Position numbers and translations under genes: made by a program
Part shown: in pieces, positions 17,001 through 26,109 of the stretch
Layout of the letters: every line of letters begins with the position of its first letter
How positions within the stretch are numbered: position 1 is the stretch's first letter
Assembly: GCA_017504965.1 (NCBI GenBank)
Contig: JAFVQD010000008.1
Span: 124,001 to 188,000 of the forward strand
DNA length: 64,000 nt
Reading direction: 5' to 3'
From: Bacteroidales bacterium
GTDB lineage: Bacteria > Bacteroidota > Bacteroidia > Bacteroidales > UBA932
The notes under the pieces: model-generated
Databases searched by the model: none
Told to the model about the DNA's origin: nothing
The model's input: the letters and a program-made list of their open reading frames with translations, nothing else

Positions 17001-18235
17001 TCGTTACCATTCAGGTATGAAGGGATAAAGAGGAGTTTCACTTTTTTATTGGTGCGGTTATTCAACCCGTGTGCCCCCATTCTGCAAAGGACAGGGTCAT
17101 TCTCAGGGTACTGCAGGTTATGCGATGTATGGGTGGTATAGTCGCTGCCGCTACCGCAAATCTTGGCAACAAGTTCCTTGTCGTATCCGTTGATACCTGC
17201 AGGAACCAGGACAAATGCCACCACCTCCCTTCCGCTGTAGTCAGATTTCTCCAGCTTGGCCATCGCATCGACAAAGATATCGATACCTTTGTTCTTGAAC
17301 TCATACCTCCCGCCAATACCTACGAATAGTGGATTAACGAAGGTATCACCTGCCATCATCTGAGCCACCTGCAACAGTTTTTCACGCGCTTGCTTACGGT
17401 ATTGGCCGAACTCTTTGTCCTGAGGGACAATGGTGTTCTCAAAACCGTTTGGAGTGACCAGATCCACATCCTTGCTCAGGAAGCGTGAGCACTCCTTGGC
17501 AGTGAGGTCACTGACTGTGGTAAACACATCTGCATTGTGCGCAGCACACTTCTCGAGTGAGTGCTTCGCAGTCACATTCAACTCTCTCGCCTTCTGGTCG
17601 CCGTCTACCACATCGATAACATCATACAGTTTGATATTGTTGTATGCCAGACTCCTTCCCAGAGTAGTGGCGTGAGTGGTGAAAACTGTCGCAATGGAAA
17701 GGGGAGAATTCTTCAGATAGAGAACTCCCGCTCCTGTCATCCACTCGTGGAATTGGGCTACCACCTTATGGCTTGAGAGGAGATTGAAGTTCACAAAACT
17801 CTCAATTACTTTTCCGGCAGCATACCCGAAGAGTGCAGACTCCACATAATCCCAGGCTCCGCTCAATGAGTCAAGCTGGAATTTCTCCCAGAAGTCTGCG
17901 AGTATTTTGTCCTTTTGGGTAATATACTGCGTAAAATCTACTAAAATAGCTATAGGATGCCCCTGTACATTCCATCTACCTACTCTTACCCTGATCCCTT
18001 CCTGTGCAGCAGAGACCCTCCAGGTTCTGAACAACAGCGGATCTTCCTTAAATTCGGGATGCTGGGCAGTATCCATCCAGACATCGGGACCAATGAAGAT
18101 CTGCTCTTCATTGATCCCATCTGCCATACCTATGGATTTGGTAGCAATTACAGTGTGGATACCCCCCACTTTATTGCATACCTCCCAACTAACCTCGAAC
18201 AAGTAGTCGGGGCTAATCAATTCTTTTTGGTTCAT
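14000..18235 (-). CDS. Glycogen synthase (GT3)-alpha-glucan phosphorylase fusion
   Basis: A 1411-residue fusion of two opposing activities. Residues 1 to about 550 are a GT3 glycogen synthase, the eukaryotic type: EVSWEVCNKVGGIHTVI start, GGRYEFKNKGIDIF, and the E-x7-E pair E436/E444 in YYEPWGYTPLE. From about residue 560 on it is an alpha-glucan phosphorylase with the DUF3417-like start (NIPERLKYL, NLWWCWNQEA), the glucan-binding GLLYRYGYF region and the PLP lysine K1165 in EASGTSGEKAAMNG. GT3 enzymes use UDP-glucose, so synthesis may not need ADP-glucose; no glgC lies nearby. Similar long fusions exist in other Bacteroidales as I remember. The reading frame is unbroken through the junction at about residue 556, where an internal Met (557) could in theory start a separate phosphorylase. 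Confidence 0.93.
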   Translation of the reverse strand: MNQKELISPDYLFEVSWEVCNKVGGIHTVIATKSIGMADGINEEQIFIGPDVWMDTAQHPEFKEDPLLFRTWRVSAAQEGIRVRVGRWNVQGHPIAILVDFTQYITQKDKILADFWEKFQLDSLSGAWDYVESALFGYAAGKVIESFVNFNLLSSHKVVAQFHEWMTGAGVLYLKNSPLSIATVFTTHATTLGRSLAYNNIKLYDVIDVVDGDQKARELNVTAKHSLEKCAAHNADVFTTVSDLTAKECSRFLSKDVDLVTPNGFENTIVPQDKEFGQYRKQAREKLLQVAQMMAGDTFVNPLFVGIGGRYEFKNKGIDIFVDAMAKLEKSDYSGREVVAFVLVPAGINGYDKELVAKICGSGSDYTTHTSHNLQYPENDPVLCRMGAHGLNNRTNKKVKLLFIPSYLNGNDGVFNLPYYQLLSGLDLSVFPSYYEPWGYTPLESLAFSVPTITTTLAGFGLWVNEYYTKKHPGISVVERNESNYDEVVEKVYEKIIEVASLDSKGEKKYRDNAKAVSEIALWSNNLKYYREAYSLAIERIIERKGKYPEINNVKNMEFKKIEVGNPSWNRVLVTRNIPERLKYLDIISKNLWWCWNQEAMDLFKSIDKDLWIALDRNPIALLDHLSYDQYQLLEKNEKFLRQLDKVAASFNEYMEGKNHREGASIAYFCMEYGLDASLKIYSGGLGILAGDYLKESSDLGVNMTGIGLLYRYGYFNQKLSGYGDQIADYQPQDFMKIPAVPVRDAEDKWVTISVAFPGRNIYARLWRVDVGRTELYLLDTDFEANLPEDRQVTYHLYGGDWENRLKQELLLGVGGIRALRALGIKADVYHCNEGHAAFIGLERLREYINDDHLSYDEAMEVVRSSSLFTTHTPVPAGHDAFNEDLLRKYISHYPDRLKISWTTLMSLGKNNPYDQNEKFSMSNLACNISQEVNGVSWLHGKVSQDILANMWPGYLPEELHVGYVTNGVHYPTWTAPQWKEVHARVFGDEFKTHKYDKECFNGIYEVKDAEIWSIRQDLRTRLIKSVKKRLSDPGASSHYSPQHIVEIKNTLRDDVLTIGFARRFATYKRAHLLFRDLDRLSAIVNNPKRPVQFLFAGKAHPADKAGSDLIKKIVDISKMPQFIGKIVFVPNYDINVAKYLVQGVDVWMNNPTRPLEASGTSGEKAAMNGVMHFSVLDGWWVEGYKEGAGWALPMERTYDDQNFQDELDAATIYNIIENEIAPTYYDVNPVTGLPVDWIKIIKNCVAQVACNFTTNRMFNDYIDKYYNPLFSRSSKLIASDYKEAREIALWKRKMRNGWEQLQVRQTNFMNDAQGQLLLGKELTSTISIFVGDMDPNDIGVELLYARQNAKGRYVKEGVYTFEFDKLEDGVATYKATILPNTTGAYQIAGRIFAKSDKLPHRQDFELVKWL

Positions 18236-18255
18236 ATAAGATTAAAAATCCGTTT

Positions 18256-19455
18256 TTATCCCAGTCTCAGCTTTCTCTCGATGCGGATAATCAAATCACT
18301 CAAGACATTCATATAGTTGATGAATGCTTCGTATGGTGTATCGTAAGGATTGAAATATGTGTGAACTGCTCCATCTGAGAAGAACTTGGTACACATATAG
18401 TAGAAGTGATCACTCTCCTGAAGCTTCATATAATCCTTGGTAATCTTATCGTCCTGAAGAGCCAGTACTCTGTCGCTCAAGTCATAAAGCTTGCTGAAAG
18501 CCTCATTCTGAAGCTCATTTCCAAGCCATGCAGATGTATCTCTCTCCTCATCTGCCCAAGAGATAGAGAATGGAACATTGATAGGTGATACAGCTTCGTG
18601 TTTCTTGATAGCCTCAGATGGGGTTACAAACTCTAGATCTGTCTTTTCCAACAGTGTCTGAGGGAGTGCCCTCATGAAATCGAAGATACCGCTGGCTGCA
18701 CTCTGGTGCTCACCGAATGTCTCATAATCCATAAACAGGTTGATGATCTCATCTTTTGATGCCTGATCCTGTACCCAAGATGCGAATTTGTCGCAGTCCA
18801 TAGGCCACTCATTCCACCCTTTGTCAGAGAATCTGAAAGCTATATCATCGCTCAAAGTGAAGTTTCTCAGAAGAACCTTCATCTTGGGATTGTTAGCATT
18901 TGAGTATACATAATTAGGTGATTTCCAGCCGAGAATATGTTTTGCGCCCTCAGTAAGGATACCTTTAAAACCAAGTTTGTAAACCATCTCACCTATCTCG
19001 TCAGAGTAGATAAGCTCGGTATTTCTGAAACATTTAGGCTTTTTGCCGAAGTGTTTCTCGATAGTTTTACTGTGAAGTTCCACCTGTTTCTTGAACTCAT
19101 CTTTAGATACCAAAGATGCAAGAGAGTGGGTGTATGTCTCTGCCAGGAACTCTACGCAGCCGGTAGCAGCCAAGGCCTTGAAGCTGTCAAGTACCTCTGG
19201 TGCATATTTCTCAAACTGTTCGATAGCCGAACCTGAAATAGAGTATGCGATTTTGAATGATTTGCCGAATTTCTGGATATTCTCAAGCATAATGGCATTC
19301 ATAGGGAGGTAGCATTTTTCTGCCACTCTTCTAAGGATGGTTCTGTTTGAGAAATCATCGAAGTAGTGAGAATCTTTTCCGATATCGAAAAATCTGTATT
19401 GTCTCAGACGATCAGGCTGGTGTACCTGGAAGTATAAACAAATTGAAGGTTTCAT
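18256..19455 (-). CDS. GH57 alpha-amylase/glucanotransferase-like protein
   Basis: A 399-residue glycoside hydrolase family 57 protein with the family motifs in order: HQP at residues 12-14, EFLAETYTHSL near 102-112, the nucleophile E147 in FRNTELIYSD, and the acid/base D243 in FMDYETFGEH. GH57 includes alpha-amylases, 4-alpha-glucanotransferases and branching enzymes; which activity applies cannot be read here. No signal peptide, so it acts on cytoplasmic glucan. It lies 20 bases before the synthase-phosphorylase gene and 13 bases after the GT4 gene in the glycogen cluster. Confidence 0.9.
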   Translation of the reverse strand: MKPSICLYFQVHQPDRLRQYRFFDIGKDSHYFDDFSNRTILRRVAEKCYLPMNAIMLENIQKFGKSFKIAYSISGSAIEQFEKYAPEVLDSFKALAATGCVEFLAETYTHSLASLVSKDEFKKQVELHSKTIEKHFGKKPKCFRNTELIYSDEIGEMVYKLGFKGILTEGAKHILGWKSPNYVYSNANNPKMKVLLRNFTLSDDIAFRFSDKGWNEWPMDCDKFASWVQDQASKDEIINLFMDYETFGEHQSAASGIFDFMRALPQTLLEKTDLEFVTPSEAIKKHEAVSPINVPFSISWADEERDTSAWLGNELQNEAFSKLYDLSDRVLALQDDKITKDYMKLQESDHFYYMCTKFFSDGAVHTYFNPYDTPYEAFINYMNVLSDLIIRIERKLRLG

Positions 19456-19468
19456 ATATTGTAATTTT

Positions 19469-20755
19469 TTATTTCAATGTTGATTCATAAATATGTTTCA
19501 TCTTAGCTGCTGCGTGATCCCATTTGAGGGCATTCACCTCATCATAGCCTTTCTCTGCCGCCATTTGTGAAAGTGCAGGATATCTCAATAGCCCGTACAT
19601 AGCGTCAGCCAAAGCATCTACATCCCAGAAGTCTACCTTGATGGAGTATTTCAAAACTTCAGCTACACCTGACTGTTTTGAGATAATGGTAGGTACACCT
19701 GTAATCATAGCCTCCAGAGGAGAGATACCGAATGGTTCAGATACAGAAGGCATCACATAAACGTCAGAATATGCGAACATTTTCTGTACATCTGCACCTC
19801 TCAGGAAGCCGGTGAAGTGGAATCTGTCAGAGATACCCAGTCTTGCCACCTGCCTGATACTGCGGTTAAGAAGGTCACCGCTTCCGGCCATTACAAAGCG
19901 TACATCAGGACACTTTTTCAATACTTTATTGGCAGCCTCGATGAAGTATTCAGGACCCTTCTGGAAAGTGATACGACCCAGGAAGGTAACCACTTTCTCA
20001 TCCACACTTCTCTCTACTACCATCTGCTCCCTGCCAGCGAAGTCCACAGCATTGTGCACTGTAACCACCTTGTCAGGGTTGATACCATATTTATTTACTA
20101 CGATATTACGGGTAAGGTTACTTACCGTAATAACTTTGTCAGCTTCTCTCATACCCATCTGCTCGATAGCAAATACCTGAGTATTCACATTCTCACCTGT
20201 TCTGTCGAACTCTGTAGCGTGTACGTGGATAACAAGAGGCTTTCCGGAAATTCTCTTGGCTGCGATACCTGCCATATAAGTGAGCCAGTCGTGGGCGTGA
20301 ATCACATCGAACTCATCTTTATGCTGCGAAGCGATCTCACCACCAACCATAGCATATCTGGAGATCTCTTCCATAAGGTTGGTACCGTATTTTCCTGAGA
20401 ATTTGTATTTCTGTTTGAAGTTGACTTTAAAATCGTCGATCTGTGATCTCTGATCCTTAGAGCTCATCTCTGTGAACTTTGCAGGATCCATATAAGGGAC
20501 CATATTGGTACCTACACGCAGGAACTGAACTCTCTCGAGGAACTCTTTAGGATTCTTCACTACATCGCTAACTTCGACATCACTTGCATTCAGAATTCTG
20601 GTGTAAGTCTGATCTTCATCTCCGGAAGCTGAAGGCATCACAAACAAGGTCTCAACACCATTGTTTGCCAAACCCTTAACTATACCGTAGCAAGCTGTTC
20701 CGAGACCACCTGCAATATGGGGAGGGAACTCCCATCCAAACATAAGTACTCTCAT
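19469..20755 (-). CDS. GT4 glycosyltransferase of the glycogen cluster
   Basis: A 428-residue GT-B fold enzyme of family 4, resembling starch/glycogen synthase-like transferases: FGWEFPPHIAGGLGTACYG nucleotide/acceptor loop at the start, GRITFQKGPEYFIEAA and the E-x7-E motif SEPFGISPLEAM. The genomic place between debranching enzyme and GH57 suggests that it makes or primes alpha-glucan. GT4 members can use ADP- or UDP-glucose, so it could be a second glucan synthase beside the GT3 domain, or a maltose-1-phosphate-type synthase; the sequence alone does not decide. Confidence 0.88.
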   Translation of the reverse strand: MRVLMFGWEFPPHIAGGLGTACYGIVKGLANNGVETLFVMPSASGDEDQTYTRILNASDVEVSDVVKNPKEFLERVQFLRVGTNMVPYMDPAKFTEMSSKDQRSQIDDFKVNFKQKYKFSGKYGTNLMEEISRYAMVGGEIASQHKDEFDVIHAHDWLTYMAGIAAKRISGKPLVIHVHATEFDRTGENVNTQVFAIEQMGMREADKVITVSNLTRNIVVNKYGINPDKVVTVHNAVDFAGREQMVVERSVDEKVVTFLGRITFQKGPEYFIEAANKVLKKCPDVRFVMAGSGDLLNRSIRQVARLGISDRFHFTGFLRGADVQKMFAYSDVYVMPSVSEPFGISPLEAMITGVPTIISKQSGVAEVLKYSIKVDFWDVDALADAMYGLLRYPALSQMAAEKGYDEVNALKWDHAAAKMKHIYESTLK

Positions 20756-20758
20756 AAC

Positions 20759-22693
20759 CTAGTCGTTTTTAAATTTAGCAATTATACTTTTCGCTCTCAG
20801 AATCTCAGATACCGCACCTGTGTGGCATATAGCTCCGTGAGGTACATATTGAGGGTCTCCGTTATAAAGTTCAGCGATAGAACCGATACCATGAACAGTC
20901 ATATCCTCCTCATAAGCATTTACAAGCTCCTCTGCCTGAGAGACAGCCGCTCCGCCAAACAGTTTCAATGATGCCTCGATATAGAAACAGATCAGCCAAG
21001 GACGTGTACACCCCTGATGGTGTGCATGGTCTCTCTGATCCTGGTTTCCTTCGTATACACCTTTATATAGAGGGTTCTTTGGAGATAGTGTTCTCAGTCC
21101 GCGTGAAGTCAGAAGCTCTCGGCTGACACTTCTCAGCACATTTGCTTTAACCTCCTCAGAAACAGGAGAATACTCAAGAGCACAAGCAAATATCTGGTTA
21201 GGTCTTGTAAACTTGTTCTGACCTTTTTCATCCACATAGTCTGCCAGATGTGCCCTCTCCTCTACCCAGAACATATTATAGAAGTTGTTCTCTATTTTCT
21301 CTTTTACATCTTTCCAGGCGTAAACAGCTTTACCACCTTTGCCATATTTGGTCTCATTCTCGATCAGGTAGCAAAGGGCATTGTACCAGAGCGCATTGGT
21401 CTCCACCTGGTAGCCGCCTCTCTCTGCGATTGGGAGGCTGTTGCTGCCGTATGCATTCATCCAGCTCAGAGCCACACCATTCATCTTGGTCCACAGCATA
21501 CCATTTTCATTATTCAGGCTGACACCCATTCTTCCACCTTCGATGAAGCTGTCCGCAATCTTCTTGAGTACAGATTTGAATTTCTCCCAAGTGGCCTGAT
21601 GATCTCCGGTGAATTCAGCATACTGCTGTGCCACCCAGAACATCCATAGGGCAGCCTCCACCTGACGTGAGCCGTTATATAGCTGGTTGGAATAAAGTTT
21701 GATGGCTGTCTTTAGAATCTTGTCAAATGTGGCCACATCACCATCGTTGAAAAGGGTAAGGCCGGGGAGCGAGATAAGGGTCTCTCTAAGACCTTTGCTC
21801 TCCCAAGAATAACCTGAAAGGATCTCTGTACCCTTTGGAGTCTTGACGATGAAATCTTTCGCTGCGATCTTCAGGCAAGATTCGTAGTCCGATCTGCTTG
21901 GTGCATTTTTGACCTCCTTATCATAAACCCTTTTGAGACCTTTTGAAGAGACTTCAGATGTAGATACAGACAATATTATAGATTCGCCGGCTGCTATAGG
22001 CATCTCGAATACACCCGGAACCAAAAGATCCTCCTTATATTCGAATCCGCGTCTCTGCTCATCACTGTATACCACATCCTTGTACCAGTCAGGATTGTGG
22101 AAATACTCATTGTCCTTACTCAACTGCATATAGAGAGTAGGGAAGCCTTCGTACATTTTGTAGCTGCACCCGTTGTCCACAATACCATAATTGGTATCTG
22201 CCTGCGGGTTCTGCTGTGTAAGGGTATGCACCTCTCTGAAAGCCATAAACGGTTTCAGTCGGAGCGATGTCTTTGAATGTGCCTGTAGCAGGGTATATTT
22301 GATAAGGAGCTGCTCTTTACCTTTAACGAAAATCATAGATTTTCTGAAGATCATACCACCTACCCTATACTCTATGGTGCACTCTTTGTCGAACTGGAAG
22401 TCCACTATATATTTATGGCCTCTTGGCTCATAAATTTTACCATAACTTCTAATTCCCAAGTTAAACTCTTTTTCGTGTTGGATAAGGGTTTCGTCAACCG
22501 AAGAAAGAAGAATGTGATTTACTCCACCGAACTCTTCGATGGGCATAACGAACAAACCGTGGTATTTCCTGGTATTGCACCCTACGATGGTGGTGTTGCA
22601 GTAGCCACCTGTACCGTTGGCCAGAACCACCTCTCGAGGCAATGAATACTCAAGATTCACCAGTTCCTCTTGATTAAATTTTAAATAAGACAT
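20759..22693 (-). CDS. Glycogen debranching enzyme (amylo-alpha-1,6-glucosidase type)
   Basis: A 644-residue protein with an N-terminal GDE_N-like beta domain (YSLPREVVLANGTGGYCN, NTRKYHGLFV; residues 1 to about 280) and a C-terminal (alpha/alpha)6 barrel of the amylo-alpha-1,6-glucosidase family (about 290-640) with NGSRQVEAALWMFW and EGNQDQRDHAHHQG. It hydrolyses alpha-1,6 branch stubs after phosphorylase has trimmed the outer chains. No signal peptide, so cytoplasmic. Spaced 3 bases from the GT4 gene and 14 from the branching enzyme. Confidence 0.93.
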   Translation of the reverse strand: MSYLKFNQEELVNLEYSLPREVVLANGTGGYCNTTIVGCNTRKYHGLFVMPIEEFGGVNHILLSSVDETLIQHEKEFNLGIRSYGKIYEPRGHKYIVDFQFDKECTIEYRVGGMIFRKSMIFVKGKEQLLIKYTLLQAHSKTSLRLKPFMAFREVHTLTQQNPQADTNYGIVDNGCSYKMYEGFPTLYMQLSKDNEYFHNPDWYKDVVYSDEQRRGFEYKEDLLVPGVFEMPIAAGESIILSVSTSEVSSKGLKRVYDKEVKNAPSRSDYESCLKIAAKDFIVKTPKGTEILSGYSWESKGLRETLISLPGLTLFNDGDVATFDKILKTAIKLYSNQLYNGSRQVEAALWMFWVAQQYAEFTGDHQATWEKFKSVLKKIADSFIEGGRMGVSLNNENGMLWTKMNGVALSWMNAYGSNSLPIAERGGYQVETNALWYNALCYLIENETKYGKGGKAVYAWKDVKEKIENNFYNMFWVEERAHLADYVDEKGQNKFTRPNQIFACALEYSPVSEEVKANVLRSVSRELLTSRGLRTLSPKNPLYKGVYEGNQDQRDHAHHQGCTRPWLICFYIEASLKLFGGAAVSQAEELVNAYEEDMTVHGIGSIAELYNGDPQYVPHGAICHTGAVSEILRAKSIIAKFKND

Positions 22694-22707
22694 TTGATAT
22701 ATCGATA

Positions 22708-24681
22708 TTATCTAATTTTTTCTAAAACTATCGCACTTCTGCTCGGAAGATACAAAGAAAGTTTGTCACCTCCATCCTTCCTCGAAGTAAAGTGGTGAAC
22801 ACTCTCATCTATCCTGCCAAATCCGTCATAGTTTTTGGCATCCGTATTTAGTGCTATCCGATATTCCCCACTTGGCGCACAGAACTCAAAGTCTGTAAAT
22901 GAGTGAACCGGACTAAAATTGAGCGCAAAGATAAATCTTCCTCTGCCAAAAATCAAAACTTTTTGTGAATCTGAAACATATAATTGTGTAGGGGCATACC
23001 TGAGGACACTTCCACGCTTGATAAGAGTTATCATATCCTGATCAAAATCTTTCAGTGCCATAAAACGAAGTTCCGGATTGTCTTTCAGGCTCCAGATCCT
23101 CCTGGCGTGTTTATGGGACCAGTTATTCCCTTCACGAGGGAAATCTATCCACTCAGGATGGCCGAACTCATTACCCATAAAGGTAAGGTATCCGTCTCCT
23201 GCAGTGGCGACAGTCACCAGTCTTATCATCTTATGAAGAGCGATACCCCTCTCCACCAGAGGATTATGGGACCCTTTATCCATACTGAAATACATCTCCT
23301 TATCGATAAGTCTGAAGATTACAGTCTTGTCTCCCACCATCGCCTGGTCGTGACACTCCACATAACTGATGGTCTTTTCGTCCTTTCTCTTATTTGTCAG
23401 CTCATAATACATACCGCACATACTCCAGTCCTCATCCTTCTGGTCTTTGATCCACTTGATCCAGTTGTCGGGTACACCCATACTCATCCTGAAATCAAAT
23501 CCCCAGCCACACTGAGATATAGGAGCTGCCAGTCCCGGCATACCGCTCATCTCCTCCGCTATAGTGAATGCATCTTCGTCAAGTTCCTTTATCATAATAT
23601 TGGCCAGACCGAGATATACCAGAGCATCCTCATCCTGCCCACCATCATAATAGGCATCATATGAGCAGAAATCCCTTCCCAAACCGTGATCATAATAGAG
23701 CATACTTGTCACACCGTCAAATCTGAACCCATCCAGATGATACTCCTCCATCCAGAACTTGAGATTCGAAAGGAGGAAGAAGATAACCTCATCCTTGCCA
23801 TAATCGAAACATCTGGAGTTCCAGGCAGGGTGATGCCCCCTCTCCCCGGAGTGAAAATAGAGGTCCTCTGTCCCGTCAAACTTACTGAGACCCTCCAGCT
23901 CATTTGATACTGCGTGTGAGTGAACCACATCCATAATCACCGCCATACCGAGTTTATGGGCCTCATCCACAAGCTGTTTGAACTCATCAGGGGTACCAAA
24001 ACGGGAACTTACCGCGAAAAAGTTCGACACCTGATATCCGAACGACCCGTAGTATGGGTGCTCCTGAAGTGCCATTATCTGTATGGTATTGTATCCGAGT
24101 TTGGCTATATAGGGGAGGATGTTTTCCCTGAATTCATTGAAGGTTCCCACCCTCTCCTCCTCCACACCCATTCCGATATGGACTTCATATATAAGAGGAT
24201 TCTTGAAATCTCTGCTGTATCTCTTTTTCCATTTGTATTGCTTGGCCGGAGCCCACACCTGTGCAGAGAAAGACTTGTCATTCTCATCCTGCACACACCT
24301 TACTGCATAGGCGGGAAGCCTCTCCCCTTCCCCACCGGGCCACACCATAATATACCTGTAAAGCATTCCGTGCTTCACCTCTTTCAGAGGAAGCCTCAAC
24401 TCCCAATTGCCATTCCCGATATTTCTGAAAGAGTATCTCTCATCCCTCTTCCACGAGTTGAAATCCCCTATCAGATATATAGCGGTAGCATTCGGGGCCC
24501 ACTCTCTGAAGACCCACTCCTTATCCTCCTGATGAAGCATATAGAAAAGGTGATTATTGACAGCATCGGCCACCCTCTCCCCTTTTCCTATCACATCCTG
24601 CCTTTTGTTCAACAGTTTCTGATACCTGTCTGTGATTACCCTTTTATAAGGCATCAAATAAGAGTCCGAATCGAAAATCAT
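22708..24681 (-). CDS. glgB: 1,4-alpha-glucan branching enzyme (GH13)
   Basis: A 657-residue GH13 branching enzyme of the eukaryote-like subgroup, shorter than classical bacterial GlgB. An N-terminal CBM48-like domain (WAPNATAIYLIGDFNSW near residues 65-81) is followed by the (beta/alpha)8 barrel with VHSHAVSN, the nucleophile D322 in GFRFDGVTSML, the acid E376 in IAEEMSGMPG and the third carboxylate in CHDQ. It transfers short chains to make alpha-1,6 branches. First gene of the glycogen cluster, 27 bases after xseB; no own promoter box was seen, so it may be read from xseA. Confidence 0.94.
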   Translation of the reverse strand: MIFDSDSYLMPYKRVITDRYQKLLNKRQDVIGKGERVADAVNNHLFYMLHQEDKEWVFREWAPNATAIYLIGDFNSWKRDERYSFRNIGNGNWELRLPLKEVKHGMLYRYIMVWPGGEGERLPAYAVRCVQDENDKSFSAQVWAPAKQYKWKKRYSRDFKNPLIYEVHIGMGVEEERVGTFNEFRENILPYIAKLGYNTIQIMALQEHPYYGSFGYQVSNFFAVSSRFGTPDEFKQLVDEAHKLGMAVIMDVVHSHAVSNELEGLSKFDGTEDLYFHSGERGHHPAWNSRCFDYGKDEVIFFLLSNLKFWMEEYHLDGFRFDGVTSMLYYDHGLGRDFCSYDAYYDGGQDEDALVYLGLANIMIKELDEDAFTIAEEMSGMPGLAAPISQCGWGFDFRMSMGVPDNWIKWIKDQKDEDWSMCGMYYELTNKRKDEKTISYVECHDQAMVGDKTVIFRLIDKEMYFSMDKGSHNPLVERGIALHKMIRLVTVATAGDGYLTFMGNEFGHPEWIDFPREGNNWSHKHARRIWSLKDNPELRFMALKDFDQDMITLIKRGSVLRYAPTQLYVSDSQKVLIFGRGRFIFALNFSPVHSFTDFEFCAPSGEYRIALNTDAKNYDGFGRIDESVHHFTSRKDGGDKLSLYLPSRSAIVLEKIR

Positions 24682-24708
24682 ATTTTTTATACTTTAATTG
24701 TCAGCTAA

Positions 24709-24900
24709 TTATTGTTCCAGAGACCTCTTTACCTGCTCCTCACTTTCACGCAGTTTCTCTCTGCATTGGGCCAGCAGCTCCATAGCCTTTTTCACATCTT
24801 TCGACACATCCGAAAGAGACTTGGCAGGGTCTTCTATCCCACCTACCAGTTTTTCCAGTTCCGCTACCAGTTCTTCGTAGCTTTTCCCTTTATCTTCCAT
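24709..24900 (-). CDS. xseB: Exodeoxyribonuclease VII small subunit
   Basis: XseB joins XseA in exonuclease VII, which degrades single-stranded DNA to short oligonucleotides. The 63-residue protein has the usual YEELVAELEKLVGGIED start and two helices with LSDVSKDVKKAMEL. The ATG at 24900 lies 1 base after the xseA stop; an alternative ATG at 24912 would add MSNN and overlap xseA by 11 bases. Confidence 0.9.
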   Translation of the reverse strand: MEDKGKSYEELVAELEKLVGGIEDPAKSLSDVSKDVKKAMELLAQCREKLRESEEQVKRSLEQ

Positions 24901-24901
24901 A

Positions 24902-26104
24902 TTATTCGACATTTTTTTCCAAAACTCTCTCCACCCTGCAATCCACCTGCCCATCTTTCAGTATCAGCCTCAGAGGATCACCAGGGGCCGTCTGCTCCAC
25001 AGAGACCACCCTTTTCCCGCCACACTCCGCCACGCAATAGCCACTCTCCATAAGGTTTGCCGGATCCCCCTTACGCACCCTCTGCTCCAGCAGATCAAGT
25101 CTGCCACTCTGGGTCGAAAATCTCCTCCAGATCCCATTTTCGAGCCTCTGCTGCAGCCCCTTCAGCCCAGCCTCTGCCGCTGAGAATTTGTTATTCAGGG
25201 CCAAGGCCAATCTTGAAGCTATCGAAGAGAGCATTGCCTGCTCGGCAATAAACACCTCCAGAATATAATCTGCAAGTGCAGTGGGGGTCTTCACACTCAC
25301 ACACGCCACCATATCACAGATATGATAATCCTGATCGTGCCCGACAGCCACCATCACCGGCAGCGGAAACTGTGCCACATTCAGGCACAAATCATAATCA
25401 TCAAAACAGGCCAGGTCTGTCACCGAACCTCCACCTCTGAGAATCAGCACTGCATCAAACCTTTCGCCACCCGACTCCACATCTGAGACTATCTGCTCAA
25501 GGGCCTGCACCATCCCCTCAGGAGCACCACCCCCTTGCATAGGGGAGGTATATAGTCTGGTATAGAACCTGAACCCATATTCGTTTTCGTGCAGATGCCT
25601 CATAAAATCCCTGTATCCTGCAGCAGTCTCGGAAGAGATGACTGCAAATCTCCTCGGAAGGGGTGGAAGCTCCAGTGAGGTATTCATCTCAAACATCCCC
25701 TCCTCCTTAAGCCTCCGGATCACCTCCCTGCGACGCACCTCGGCCTCTCCCACACTATAAGATGGATCTATATCGTACACTATCAGACTCAATCCATATA
25801 ACTCAGAGAACTGCACCTGCGCCTTTATCAGAATCTGCATCCCGGCACACAACTCACTCCCTGTAGAATTAAAAAAATAGGGCCTGAGCACCCTCCACGA
25901 CGAACTCCATATGACTGCATGCCCTTTGGCACGAATATCGGATTCAGAATCCTCCTTATCTATCAGATCGATATAACAATGTCCGGAATAATTTGCCTTT
26001 ATGGCACTCACCTCTGCCCTGACCCAATAATATCGGGGGAATCCACCCTCCAGGCACTGCTTTACCCTTTTATTCAGCTCATATAGACTTATCCCTTCAT
26101 TCAT
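24902..26104 (-). CDS. xseA: Exodeoxyribonuclease VII large subunit
   Basis: The catalytic subunit of exonuclease VII: 400 residues with an N-terminal OB fold (VRAEVSAIKANYSGHCYIDL near residues 23-42), the central nuclease domain with FAVISSETAAGYRDFM, the LILRGGGSVTDLACFDD motif and VAVGHDQDYHICD, and a shorter helical C-terminal region. The ATG at 26104 faces engB on the other strand across about 50 bases. A TAnnTTTG box ends only 5 bases upstream. Confidence 0.95.
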   Translation of the reverse strand: MNEGISLYELNKRVKQCLEGGFPRYYWVRAEVSAIKANYSGHCYIDLIDKEDSESDIRAKGHAVIWSSSWRVLRPYFFNSTGSELCAGMQILIKAQVQFSELYGLSLIVYDIDPSYSVGEAEVRRREVIRRLKEEGMFEMNTSLELPPLPRRFAVISSETAAGYRDFMRHLHENEYGFRFYTRLYTSPMQGGGAPEGMVQALEQIVSDVESGGERFDAVLILRGGGSVTDLACFDDYDLCLNVAQFPLPVMVAVGHDQDYHICDMVACVSVKTPTALADYILEVFIAEQAMLSSIASRLALALNNKFSAAEAGLKGLQQRLENGIWRRFSTQSGRLDLLEQRVRKGDPANLMESGYCVAECGGKRVVSVEQTAPGDPLRLILKDGQVDCRVERVLEKNVE

Positions 26105-26109
26105 GTCTA

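Noticed and set aside
23920..24708. A 262-codon plus-strand open frame opposite the branching enzyme
   Set aside because: It lies fully within glgB, whose catalytic motifs are intact, and its own translation shows no domain pattern and is rich in His, Ile and Pro as expected from an antisense frame.
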